Assembly: GCA_947044365.1 (NCBI GenBank)
Contig: OX345653.1
Span: 1,461,001 to 1,525,000 of the forward strand
Origin: Petrosia ficiformis
Taxonomy: Eukaryota; Porifera; Demospongiae; Haplosclerida; Petrosiidae
Length of the DNA: 64,000 nt
Direction: 5' to 3'
The position numbers and the translations under genes were made by a program. Shown piece by piece: positions 45,389 through 57,216 of the stretch. Position 1 is the first letter of the stretch; every line of letters begins with the position of its first letter. Under the pieces are notes generated by a model. It ran no database searches. It was given only the letters and a program-made list of their open reading frames with translations, and had not been told where the DNA came from.

Positions 45389-48300
45389 ATGTCTGCTGGA
45401 AACCTGCTTTTCTCCAAACCCTGTCAAGAGGTGGAACTGAAGAAATGTTCCATGAACAGTGTCGTAGTTTATAAGGACAGAGCAGAAGTTAAACGCATAG
45501 TGACTATTAACATACCTGCAGGAGAGAGTGAAGTGATAATAAAAGGATTATCTGAATCCATTGATGGGGATTCAATACGGTAATAATAAATGTGCACCCA
45601 CATTGAAGGGCAATGGTAAAGAACGGACCAGTGCCACTGCAGCTACAAGAAGGCATGCAAATGACACGAAAGCCTCGAAAGGTGTGGGGGTAGGAGCCCT
45701 TGCAATGTATGACCACTCTAGGGGCCCTTGCAATGTATGTCCACTCTAGGAGCCCTTGCAATGTATGACCACTCTAGGGGCCCTTGCAATGTATGTCCAC
45801 TCTAGGGGCCCTTGCAATGTATGACCACTCTAGGAGCCCTTGCAATGTATGTCCACTCTAGGAGCCCTTGCAATGTATGACCACTCTAGGGCCCTTGCAA
45901 CATATGACCACTCTAGGGGCCCTTGCAATGTATGACCACTCTAGGGCCCTTGCAATGTATGACCACTCTAGTGGCCCTTGCAATGTATGTCCACTCTAGG
46001 AGCCCTTGCAATGTATGACCACTCTAGGAGCCCTTGCAATGTATGACCACTCTAGGGGCCCTTGCAACATATGACCACTCTAGGAGCCCTTGCAACATAT
46101 GACCACTCTAGGGCCCTTGCAATGTATGACCACTCTAGGAGCCCTTGCAATGTATGACCACTCTAGGAGCCCTTGCAACATATGACCACTCTAGGAGCCC
46201 TTGCAATGTATGACCACTCTAGGAGCCCTTGCAATGAATGACCACTCTAGTGGCCCTTGCAATGTATGACCACTCTAGGAGCCCTTGCAATGAATGACCA
46301 CTCTAGGGGCCCTTGCAATGTATGACCACTCTAGGGCCCTTGCAAAATATGACCACTCTAGGAGCCCTTGCAATGTATGACCACTCTAGGGGCCCTTGCA
46401 ATGTATGACCACTCTAGGGCCCTTGCAATGTATGACCACTCTAGGGGCCCTTGCAATGTATGACCACTCTAGGGGCCCTTGCAATGTATGACCACTCTAG
46501 GGCCCTTGCAACATATGACCACTCTAGGGCCCTTGCAATGTATGACCACTCTAGGGGCCCTTGCAATGTATGACCACTCTAGGGCCCTTGCAATGTATGA
46601 CCACTCTAGTGGTCCTTGCAATGTATGACCACTCTAGGGCCCTTGCAATGTATGACCACTCTAGGGCCCTTGCAATGTATGACCACTCTAGGGGCCCTTG
46701 CAATGTATGACCACTCTAGGGCCCTTGCAACATATGACCACTCTAGGGCCCTTGCAATGTATGACCACTCTAGGGGCCCTTGCAATGTATGACCACTCTA
46801 GGGCCCTTGCAATGTATGACCACTCTAGTGGTCCTTGCAATGTATGACCACTCTAGGGCCCTTGCAATGTATGACCACTCTAGGGCCCTTGCAATGTATG
46901 ACCACTCTAGGGGCCCTTGCAATGTATGACCACTCTAGGGGCCCTTGCAATGTATGACCACTCTAGGGGCCCTTGCAATGTATGACCACTCTAGGAGCCC
47001 TTGCAATGTATGACCACTCTAGTGGTCCTTGCAATGTATGACCACTCTAGGGGCCATTGCAACATATAACTATAGGGTCTCTTGTCATTAGAGTTAAAAT
47101 CAGAATAATATCACATGATCCTGCCCATCATTTTCGTGTCATATCCATGACTTCTCGTAGCTGCAGTGGTGCTGGTCAGTTCTTTACCATTGATCCGCAA
47201 TTTTTAATTACCCTAGCACACTCCTTAGATGTAGTAAATTAGGATCAACTCAGACAGTTGAGTATGTGTGCTAAATGATACAGATTAAAACCCTAATGAC
47301 AAGAGACCCTAGTATCAAGGACACACCCTCTCAAAATGATTGAGGTGCTGTATATCCGAATTGATCCATTAAATTACTCTCAGGACAACAAATGGAGTTG
47401 TTAAATCCTCCATGAAAACAAATTGCGTTGCTTGATACCACTCAAGACAAGTAATTAAAATGCTCAATCATTAATAACTTGATTCCAATATCATCAATAA
47501 GACATTACCAACTTTACCCCCTCAAGACATACCTCCTCTATGGTGGTGTAATTGGAAATTCAGCAAATAAGTGTTTAAAAGTAGTCTCTATGTTATGTCA
47601 CATGATCCATTAAATTTACTTGAATTTGCTGCAAAATCTATAGCAGTTTTCCCAGATGTTTCCCATTTGTCAAACTTCTGTCCTGTGAAACTAGATGTTA
47701 TACCATAGACAATGGATGGATGAAACTCTAATGTTATGTACTACAGAATATTGGGGATTAGAGTTTTTGATAACTTTTGAAGCTTGGGCCAAACTGGCTC
47801 AAAAATGGTCAGTGTGTGGCCATTGAGAATACATCTTGAGCCAATTAACAAAGAGTTAATGCTGTTACTGACAATATAATCATAATTAACTGCGCCACTG
47901 GCCCAAAGAGATAACTGTGCAGTGCCAAATAAGAAGCTCTATGGGCCAATGGTGCACCATGTGAGCAAAAACACTGTTGGGGATCTTAACACATACCTGG
48001 TAATATATAGTACAAAACAATTATTACTTGTGTAGTATTGAAAGTCAAGGATCAGCCATTGTTCTGGATGTTACTTACAATACCAAAGCAGAGACGAAGG
48101 AGCTAGACAAAGAAGGGAGCGAGGATTCTTACAAGTCTATAATGGAGCAAGTGAAAGAGAAAGGAAAGGAGTTGAATCACATGGAGTTTCGTCAAGATGC
48201 AGTTAAGAAACAAAGACAAATGCTAAAACAGTTTGTGAAACAGGTAGTGGATATAGAAAAACAAGATGAAAAAGTAAGAGTTTATATGTGAATTTGTCTT

Positions 48301-48871
48301 TGTCCCAAATTTAATTATCTTCTACTCTATGTTCACTAGGATGTCTCTTGCAATCAATTCTCCTCCCTTGTCTTACCTGGTGCAGTATCTACTATGATGG
48401 ATTTCATGGAACGTTATGAAACACGTGTTTCATCCCTAGATGAACGAATTCAAGAACTTACAACAAATATGAAGAAATTGACCGAAGAGAAAATTGTTTT
48501 AGAGGCTAAAGCAGAAAAGATAAACTCAAAGACACAGACTAGCAAGGAGATTGAAACAGTCAGGTAAGAAATATACTTTGATCAGGAATGAGAAATGTTT
48601 ATCTTTAAATGTATGCTATCTGGCCATTTTGTACAGGAAGCTGACACATTTAGTACCAGGAATAACTATTGCTCTTCCTAAATACATAATTTAGTTGGCT
48701 CTAGTACAAAATGGTCGAATAGCTAGCATTCTATATTAAAAGTTAAGTGAAAGTGCCAAAATCTCCTTTTCACATATTATAAAATTAATGCCTTTTTAAT
48801 GGCCTACAGTTCCATCCCTATGATTGCTTTACCACGGGTTGGATGTATGTTTATACGTGTATATAGAATAT

Positions 48872-48903
<32 letters not shown>

Positions 48904-51900
48904 AATGTAGTTGAGGAAGCTGCATCATTCTGGGGGACTTGGTCAATTAATGGGCATGGCACATAAAAGAATGCGCGATTGAGCTCTACAGACCAGCAAG
49001 CTGCTTGCAGTTAACATAGAAGCCTGAACTAATAGCTGAAATATATCTACAAGAAATGTTAAAAGAAGAATGGATTATCAATAACTTGAGGCATGAGAAA
49101 GTCACCCATCATGACTCGTGATTATAAAATGCCACTACTAAGTAATCATAGAGATAATTTGTGTCATATATCATGTTATTTCATATAATTATATCAAATG
49201 CAGGAGTGTGAAAGTAACTCTTGAAGCTGAACAGAAAGTTGAGATAATACTTGTACTCTCATATGTTGTAAGTAATGCATCCTGGAGTCCAGCATATGAT
49301 GTTAGGGTGTTCACTAAAGACAAGACCATGAAGGTAGAGATAATTATAGGAGTGACCTTCCACATGAAACGATACTACAATATTGATAAGCACTTACCCT
49401 TAAATGCTCACTGTTCAGTATTTTATAGCTTGTAGTTTCAAAGGTTTCCTGTTCAAAGATGGCTCAATATTGAGCATCTACAATACTGTAATACCACTAT
49501 TACCTGTATTACCTACAATACTGTAATACCACTATTACCTGTAACACCACATTACCTATATTACCTATAGTACCACTATTACCCTATAATACTACTATTA
49601 CCTACAATACTACTATTACCTGTAATACCACTATTACCTGTATTACCTGTAATACCACTATTACCTGTAATACCACTATTACCTGTATTACCACTATTAC
49701 CTGTAATACTACTATTACCTGTAATACCACATTACTATAATACCACTATTACCTATAATACCTGTAACACCACATTACCTATATTACCTATAATACCACT
49801 ATTACCTACAATACCTGTAATACCACATTACCTGTATTACCTATAATACCACTATTACCTACAATACCTGTAATACCACATTACCTGTATTACCTATAAT
49901 ACCACTATTACCTATAATACCTGTCATACCACATTACCTATATTACCTATAATACCACTATTACCTATATTACCTGTCATACCACATTACCTATATTACC
50001 TATAATACCACTATTACCTATAATACCTGTAACACCACATTACCTATATTACCTACAAATGGTTACAATACTACTATGTGATGACTTGAACCTTTTGGCA
50101 TGGATTGTCACAAACAATGCCAAATCATTTGTATAGTCCAACCATCATTGTTTTATCTATTTATCCTTGTGTGTCATATTTCTCTTTCAGGTACACTATT
50201 ATGGAATGATCAAACAGTCTACAGGAGAGGAATGGGAGAATGCTTACATATCTCTCTCTACAGCTCAACCCGATATTGGAGGGAGTGCCCCACAGTTAGG
50301 TATCCATTACATAGGGTTTCAAAAACCTAAGGCATTAGGTATTCCAATATTTGAGTCCTTGGCTTTGAATTGTGATGCTAGCATCGAGGAAGATTTATTT
50401 GAAGCTCAAATGTTTTCTAAAACATCATCTAGTTTAAGGTCACGATCATTTGCAGCAAGAAAAGGTATTAGACGTTCCAGAGGTGAATCTGTTTCTTCTT
50501 TAGAAGTTACAGTTGCCAAAGTATGAAGTAAATCATACATTTGAAATTAAAAACACTATTATATTTATCAACACAGGTGGAGTCAGGACAGCTTTATAAT
50601 ACAACGTATGCTATACCTCGTGCAGCTACAATAGCATCTGATAATGTTGAACATAAGGTGAGTTAATGAAGGTCATTAATGTTCTGACATTAGAAAAAAT
50701 TTTCATAACTTTAGTTTGGAATCACCAACTAACTTTTTACCGACACCATTTTCGTATAACTATCTTTCCCATTCTTTTTTGTGTATGTAAAATTTCAATC
50801 CATTTCTTGAGTTACAGTATAATCATGTATTAACCTTATGACATTAAAGTATACATTATATTACATATAAAGTCATCCCATACAAATTTTGAGGTCACTG
50901 AACAGACTTCAGTTACATGTGTTTGTGTACTGATGTTTCTCTCTTCTCCCTCTCTTTGAAGGTTACAATTACCATTATTGATTTTCAACCCGAATTTAGT
51001 CACATCAGTATACCACGACTCTCACCTCATTCCTTTCTTCAAGCTAAAGTCAAAAATGTCTCTTCATATGCCTTGTTGGCTGGACCTGCTAATGTGTTTC
51101 TTGATAACAACTTCTTGGCAAAAGTAAAATTTATCAATCACCCTCAGGACCATCAATCCATCCATCCATCAATCCATCCACGATTCATTGATCTGTCCAT
51201 CCAGCAATTCATTCATCCAGCCATATATTTGTCCATCCATCCATTATTTGTCGATCTGTCCATTCATACATCCATTTTTTGATCCATCCATCCATCCATC
51301 ATTCATTGATCCATCCAATCATCCATCCATTCATACCTTCATATATCTCTTCATCTATCCATAGTCTGAGCTATCTGATACTTCTCCTGGTGAAGAATTC
51401 ACTAGCAGTTTGGGAGCAGATCAAGCTATTCGTATCACAAGTCATCCAGTTAAAATATTAAGAGGAACTACAGGTTATTCTAGTTTGTGTAGCTGTATAG
51501 ATCTGTAGGGTATGTATGTATATAAACTATTTCTCTTGTTAATGTCTAGGTCGTTTGACAAAGAATAATCTACTAACCTATACTCATGTGTTTACTGTAA
51601 AGAACACTCAAGCTAATGTTGTGAAACTCAAACTTTTGGAACAAGTTCCTTTAAGCTCTGATGAACGACTCAAGGTAGGGAGAGAGGCAGAGACAGAAAC
51701 AGAGAAAATGACAGGAAGGATGGAAAAACAGGGAGAGACAGAGATAGACCAGTATTCTCTCTAGGCTGTTTTTGGAGGGCATGGCAAATAATAATTATGA
51801 ATAATTATAAATAATTAATTGCGTGCCCTTTGAGATAACATAGACACTAGTTCAGTGGTGTAATTTAAACTGGTGGACTACTACAGCACTGCATATTTTA

Positions 51901-52288
51901 TTAAAGCACTGTACTTTGATTCTAAACCTAATGGAAGCACCTGAAGAAAGTTTAGAGCTGAAATGTTCTTTAATAAAATTTTCTGTTGGTAGGAGGTCCA
52001 TTGTTAATAGACTATCTAAGAAAGAAAGAGAGAGAGAGAGAGCTGCGTTTGTAAAACGTTTTTTAACTCATCATTTATTAATAATTTATATAGGTTGTTG
52101 TATTGGAACCTGATCTAAAGAAGCAACATGTTAAAGTTCAGTTCTCTCATGGACATGCTCTTTTAAATGAAGACAATAATATAGAATGGAATTGTACTAT
52201 TCCTCCTGACACTTCTATTGACTTGACGTTCATGTTCTCAGTAGAGTTCCCACCAAATGATATCGTAGAGGGAATTCAGAGCTCATGA
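45389..52288 (+). CDS. DUF4140/DUF4139 protein (F37C4.5 family)
   Basis: Ten exons: 45389-45579, 48036-48273, 48340-48563, 49204-49333, 50191-50520, 50577-50657, 50962-51123, 51365-51473, 51550-51674, 52094-52288 (1785 nt, 594 aa). The N-terminus SVVVYKDRAEVKRIVTINIP is the DUF4140 signature strand pair. A coiled coil spans ~100-215 (LDERIQELTTNMKKLTEEK). The DUF4139 domain follows, with YVVSNASWSPAYDVRV, VHYYGMIKQSTGEEWENAYISLSTAQP, then LLAGPANVFLDNNFLAK and VTKNNLLTYTHVF-like strands, ending in FMFSVEFPPNDIVEGIQSS. The family is widespread in eukaryotes and bacteria and has no settled function. Length is typical. Introns carry a 1.4-kb minisatellite (intron 1), a TACCTGTAATACCA array (intron 4) and a CATC array (intron 7). 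Confidence 0.9.
45611..47196. repeat. Minisatellite (~28-29 bp, ~48 copies) flanked by inverted arms
   Basis: The unit GCCCTTGCAATGTATGACCA followed by CTCTAGGG repeats from 45688 to 47062 with small length variants. The sequence to the left (45611-45671) recurs inverted on the right (about 47134-47196), nearly 90% identical over ~62 bp (GGTAAAGAAC, CCACTGCAGCTAC, ATGACACGAAA). Confidence 0.93.
47066..47315. mobile_element. Inverted-repeat element TAGGGTCTCTTGTCATTAG
   Basis: Left end TAGGGTCTCTTGTCATTAGAG pairs with AACCCTAATGACAAGAGACCC at the right. It contains the right inverted arm of the minisatellite. Confidence 0.75.
47316..48035. other. Rest of intron 1, DUF4139 gene
   Basis: AT-rich sequence with no coding or repeat structure I can name. 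Confidence 0.5.
48908..49115. mobile_element. Dispersed element (GGTCAATTAATGGGCATGG)
   Basis: TAGTTGAGGAAG... GGACTTGGTCAATTAATGGG... ACATAAAAGAA recurs at 63135-63385. Preceded by a (TA)n run. Intron 3 of the DUF4139 gene. Confidence 0.65.
49470..50050. repeat. TACCTGTAATACCACTAT minisatellite
   Basis: ~580 bp of units 17-30 bp with variable order (TATTACCTATAATACCAC, TACCTGTAACACCACAT). Intron 4 of the DUF4139 gene. Confidence 0.95.
50660..50912. mobile_element. MITE, CATTCACCATGACCTCA family
   Basis: Right end TTTTGAGGTCACTGAACAG, internal TTAGTTTGGAATCACCAAC. Intron 6 of the DUF4139 gene; the left end is decayed. Confidence 0.7.
51150..51362. repeat. (CATC)n array ending at an acceptor
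   Basis: CATCCATCCAT with ATTTGTC interruptions, running to the acceptor CATAG of DUF4139 exon 8. Confidence 0.92.
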
Positions 52289-52305
52289 ATACTGTTGAGA
52301 ACAAT

Positions 52306-52311
52306 GAAAAT
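52306..52311 (+). terminator. Poly(A) signal AATAAA, DUF4139 gene
   Basis: AAAATAAAGCAGC about 20 nt after the stop codon. Confidence 0.5.
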
Positions 52312-52529
52312 AAAGCAGCTTATTATAACTGAAAAATAATTAATTATTTCTTTTTTGTGTGTGAATGTTTTTTAGTCAGCATATTTGAGCCACGCCCATT
52401 ACATCATTTATAATCTATAATTGTAGTTCGAGGAAACGCTTGTAGTACTTCGTATATCTGGTAGTTGCAGTAGAAGAAAATACTGGTTGTTTGTCGTGTT
52501 TGTCGTGTTTCTCACTCTCTTGACGGGTA

Positions 52530-53418
52530 ATGAAGACGTTACAGAAGGTAAGAATGTAGTGTTACATTTGTTTGATGTGGACAAATCATAATTATCTTAA
52601 ATATGATTTTATACTGATTCGTGTGTGTATTTTATCTTGCAGTATCTTGTACTTGTCCTACTCTTCTCATTTCTGGGAGTATGTAAAGGTCTTGGTGAGT
52701 TGAACGAGGATGAAGAAGAGGTTGTAAAAGGACAAGAAGATGATGTCCCCAATGATGTTCATAACACAATATCAGATTTTGCTAACAGCACTCGAAATCG
52801 ATTCCACACAGTACTGTATAATCTATCAGAGTATATACCAGTTAGTGTGAAATATGCTGATGAAGTGGGAAGAAAATGTAACATCATTGAAAATAATAAA
52901 GATTACTATGGCGTCCCTGCTCTGATAATTGCTGCACTGTTATTCATTGTTGGGGTGCTTTTCTGTTTTATTGGTTAGTAAATACATATATTATTATTAT
53001 TATATATATATATACCATATTTCCTCATCATTATAAATGTCCAGGTATTTGTTTTTCCGTAGCCCTCCATATGGTGTTAAAAAAAGTTAGTCAATGCCTT
53101 TCTTGTAACAAATACCCTCAGTTTAAAAGTGATATTGTAGCATTTGTTTACACTAAACATCTTTTGCACTAACCATGTGTTGAAATGTCTAGGCAATTAA
53201 CCAAGGTGAGGTATTTACCACTAGCTTGTGTCTAAACAATGCATGTGTGTGTGTGTGTTACATATTATTGGCTTTTTGTTTAATGGTATTACAATCACAA
53301 CAAGGCCTTCCATAACCTTAGTACCTTACCCTCTAACCCTAAAACAACACTTGGTGTACACAAGAGGTAGATAGTAGAACAAACATACCATACTTTCTCA
53401 GACAAAAAACTCTCCTGA

Positions 53419-53477
<59 letters not shown>

Positions 53478-55873
53478 AGTGAATACAGTTATATACAAAT
53501 ATTGTTTGTTATGTGTGATGATAAATATGTACTTGTTACTGTGAAATGAATGTTATTAACTGTTTCTAGTCTATGTTTTTAACTTGTAATAGTAACAAAA
53601 GGAAGTTAGACTATACAATATGCAATATAAACACTCCCATAAACTACATATTACATAATACATACATACATGTACATACATACATACATGTACATACATA
53701 CATACATACATACATACATACATACATACATACATACATACATACATGTGTACATAGATACACAGACATACATAGTTGTCATAGTTTTTTTAATGGAATT
53801 GAAGCCTCTGCTTTCTTCCTCACAATAATTTTTTATAATTTAATCACCTTTTTCACAGGATATCGTCTCCTAAAAATTAACCTCTTCCTAATTGGATTCT
53901 TGATTGGAGGAGGCCTCACGTACTTCACCATGTTGGCCTTCATGAACGATCTCGACGCTTCTTGGAAAATCTATGTTACTGTTATAGTGACTGTAATAGT
54001 GGGAGTTGTGATTGGCATGTTCACTATCTGCATATATTACATTGGAATGTTCTTAGCAGGAGGTAGTGTGGGGTTCCTAGCAACATGGTTCTTATTGTCA
54101 GCAATAGATATTGAATATTTTCAGACCCATATATGGATACCATTCCTAATAGCAATATTCATCGGAATTGTTTGTGGAGTGATTACACTGATTTTCCAGA
54201 AATGGTTAGTTATATTCGGAACATCAATCATTGGAGCGTTTTTGATATGTTGGTCTATTGATTATTACTTGGAGTTAGGGTTAATGATTTATTATTTATT
54301 CCTGTTTGCTGAGAATCGAAGTGACTTAAAACCATGTTGGTATTCTTGGACTATAGCTGGTCTCTTCTTGCTAGTTGCTGTAGCTGGTTTTATTTTACAA
54401 GGAACTGTTACTGGAAGGAAATACGATCATAAGAAAGACTTTAAAGATAAAGGTTAGTAAGAGATAGTTGTTGACGTGTAAATGGGGTCTCAACAAGAGA
54501 TCATTTTGTGTGTTTATTTAAGTGATTGACAATAGATCCTAGCAGTCTCTTTACCAACAGTCAGTGACATGTGTGGCCATGACATATCTGACTGGAAAGA
54601 CTATAAACTCCTCCACTGACCAACAAATCAACTGCTGTTGATGGTACACATACATGCCTGATACATACACAGCACATGGCCAGTGCAAGGCAAACAAATA
54701 CATGCACACATATCACTGACTGTTGAAGAAGACACCTGCTAAGATAGTTTTGTTTCCACTGGTTGGGATACCTTAAACTAGTTTAGGACTTTGAATTAGA
54801 AACAGCTAAGGTTTTGGGATTAGTACAATCCTACACTCCTCTGTCATCAGGGAGTCTGGTGGCTCAGATAGTAAATAGGTACTGGGTTGAATCTGTAGTT
54901 GGAATCCTGATTATCAATTTTCCTTTGTTTCTAATTCTCTCATGCCAATAATAGTTGCTTCAATTTGCTTGGTTCTCTCAATTGGAGAATGACTTACAGT
55001 GTAATAGGCTTTATGAATTACAAGTGATGCTTGTGTATATCTTTGTTATGTAGGATGTTTTTGTGGTTTGTGTAAGAAATGCAAAAAGGAAAAGAAGAAA
55101 GGAGATTACATGGTAAGTATATGTACATATATTTATATGAGGTTAGGTCACTATCATAAGCACTGACCACTGTTATATGAGTATATAGCTTATGGGTAGT
55201 ATTCAACACTACATTACATGAGGTTGGGTCACTATCATAAGCACTGACCACTGTTATATGAGTATATAGCTTATGGGTAGTATTCAACACTACATTACAT
55301 GAGGTTGGGTCACTATCATAAGCACTGACCACTGTTATATGAGTATATAGCTTACAGGTGGTATTCAACACTACATTACATGAGGTTGGGTCACTATCAT
55401 AAGCACTGACCACTGTTATATGAGTATATGGCTTATGGGTAGTATTCAACACTACATTACATGAGGTTGGGTCACTATCATAAGCACTGACCACTGTTAT
55501 ATGAGTATATAGCTTATGGGTAGTATTCAACACTACATTACATACCATCGACCACAGTGACACAAACCACAAGATTACAACACTCACCTGGTCCAAACTC
55601 AAGATGAAATGTTAGAAGAAGCTACACATAGCTACAGTAGTTCTGCCTTTCTGAAAATATTCATTATAACACACCTACTTGTGCTATATCAGAATCACCT
55701 CACCCTTGGGCTTGATGCGTATAAATTTGATATAGCACTCATAGGTGTGTTATAACATATACATATATACTTATTCACTTATCTATCGAATTATAATGTT
55801 TGTCTCTAAAGCAAATGTTTATTCTAATTTCCACCATTCTCCATGTCTACAGCCCCTCAAACGAATGGACTGA
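52530..55873 (+). CDS. TMEM198: TMEM198 family membrane protein
   Basis: Five exons: 52530-52547, 52643-52973, 53859-54452, 55054-55112, 55853-55873 (1023 nt, 340 aa; human TMEM198 360 aa). A signal peptide (KYLVLVLLFSFLGVCKG) is followed by an acidic, N-glycosylatable ectodomain (DFANSTRN), then seven membrane helices: ALIIAALLFIVGVLFCFIG, INLFLIGFLIGGGLTYFTM, YVTVIVTVIVGVVIGMF, FLAGGSVGFLATWFLL, FLIAIFIGIVCGVITLIF, VIFGTSIIGAFLICW, WTIAGLFLLVAVAGF. The tail is lysine- and cysteine-rich (CFCGLCKKCKKEKKKG). The GYRLLKINLFLIGFLIGG segment is diagnostic of the TMEM198/DUF4203 domain. In vertebrates TMEM198 promotes LRP6 phosphorylation and Wnt signalling; by homology only here. First and last coding exons are only 18 and 21 nt. 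AATAAA lies near 55990. Confidence 0.88.
53660..53765. repeat. (CATA)n array; (AC)n at 53420-53475
   Basis: Both lie in intron 2 of the TMEM198 gene. Confidence 0.97.
54786..54946 (+). mobile_element. tRNA-derived element with inverted ends
   Basis: Left GAATTAGAAACAGCTAAGG, right CCTTTGTTTCTAATTCTCTC; A-box-like TGGTGGCTCAGATAGT and B-box-like GGGTTGAATCTG. Second, more diverged copy of the 25.7-kb element. Intron 3 of the TMEM198 gene. Confidence 0.65.
55137..55542. repeat. 81-bp tandem repeat, 5 copies
   Basis: Unit begins ATGAGGTTGGGTCACTATCA and includes AGCACTGACCACTGTTATAT. Because 81 is a multiple of three it yields a long repetitive minus-strand ORF, which is a shadow. TMEM198 intron 4. 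Confidence 0.97.
55655..55757. mobile_element. Hairpin element
   Basis: ATAACACACCTACTTGTGCT pairs with the inverted GCACTCATAGGTGTGTTAT across a ~50-bp spacer. Confidence 0.75.
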
Positions 55874-56049
55874 CTTTTGCTGCTTCTCCCATCACATGAT
55901 ATGTAGAGTTCTACTGTAAAAGTACTATTTTTTTTTAACACTTATAAATGTGATTGTAGTTCATTGTTGAAATTAAATTTATCATTCTAAATAAAAAACA
56001 ATACGTTTCATCATAGTATAATTGTTTGTGGATGTTGTTTATATACACT

Positions 56050-56272
56050 TACTGTATTGTGTCTTTCCTGATTGGACCTTGCATGCCATATGCAGCGTTA
56101 CTGTATTGTGTCTTTCCTGATTGGACCTGGCATGCCATATGCAGTGTTACTGTATTGTGTCTTTCCTGATTGGACCTGGCATGCCATATGCAGTGTTACT
56201 ATATTGTGTCTTTCCTGATTGGACCTCGCATGCCATATGCAGTGTTACTGTATTGTGTCTTTCCTGTAAGCT
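56050..56272. repeat. 49-bp tandem repeat, ~4.5 copies
   Basis: Unit GTGTCTTTCCTGATTGGACC then TGGCATGCCATATGCAGTGT, with single-base variants. Confidence 0.95.
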
Positions 56273-56539
56273 ATACATTGAAACTTCAAATGAACTATCA
56301 ACAGACGTCATTAGAGTATATACTCTTACCACAGCTAATTGAAGGGTTGAGTCAGAGTGGTAATATACTGCTTGTAGATCACAGAACAGACAATAATAAA
56401 GCAGGGATAAAGGGACATGTCTTACATTCAGTGGCACTGGCACTAAATGTGACATGTCCAAAACATCATAAAAATGAATTTTAGGATCCATGATAAAATA
56501 AACAAATACCTTATTTCACAAGAATAATAAAAAACATTT

Positions 56540-56733
56540 CCAATAAAAATGAAAGAAGATGTAGGGACGTCAAAACCCAAAAAGCATGCGAACAAGGTTA
56601 GGTGGGACCCAAAATTAAACAAACCACTTCCATATAACCCTACATAAGTACTTACACCACTATAAAGCAAAATACAAAGAGCTGTACTTATGTAGGGTTA
56701 TATGGAAGTGGTTTGTTTAATTTTGGGTCCCAA
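56540..56733. mobile_element. Hairpin MITE, GGGACCCAAAATTAAACAAA family
   Basis: Arms of ~46 bp, essentially perfect: GGGACCCAAAATTAAACAAA through CCCTACATAAGTAC, then the inverse, with a ~35-bp loop. Left flank AATGAAAGAAGATGTAGGGA is shared with 29.6 and 32.3 kb. Confidence 0.85.
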
Positions 56734-57216
56734 ATTTTTAATCCATTTTTGTGCAATACAGACAATCTGGTTAGACCACTATTCTAAATTTAAAAATTAA
56801 ACTAACAAATTTAGAAGTGCTACACGTACATGTATATATATATATCTATTAATGTTCAGTAATTATGATTGTTTGTGGTTATAGTTAATAGTAGTTAGTT
56901 AGGGGGTGAGATATGGAAATGTTACTTCTCTCTTTAAGAATGTAATCCTTCACTTTAAATAAAAAAGACTTAATTTGATATTACACATGAAATGAACAAA
57001 GAAAGAGCAGCTGGTGTGATGAATATTTGATGAATATATTTATATTTACATACATGTACATACACACAAATTCTGTGGACGTAAAATAAAGTTGTAATGA
57101 AAATAACGGTACCAGGAAAAAACTGGAAAAATTAGTTATTGTACAATGGTAATTAATGTGATAGTGGCATGTAGCCAAAGTTAATGATAGATTGTTGCTA
57201 TGGAAACAAATAAAAA

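Larger units (their letters stand above)
55874..57216. other. Intergenic region between TMEM198 and Dishevelled 3' ends
   Basis: Contains the 49-bp tandem repeat (56050-56270), the hairpin MITE at 56540-56733 and AT-rich sequence. The genes are convergent here. I see no gene. Confidence 0.6.

Noticed and set aside
45688..47062. Regularly spaced repeats resembling a CRISPR array
   Set aside because: The repeats are contiguous with no unique spacers, no cas genes are present, and the host is a eukaryote: it is a minisatellite.
55018..55602. 194-aa minus-strand ORF
   Set aside because: Arises from the 81-bp tandem repeat, whose length is a multiple of three; lies in a TMEM198 intron.
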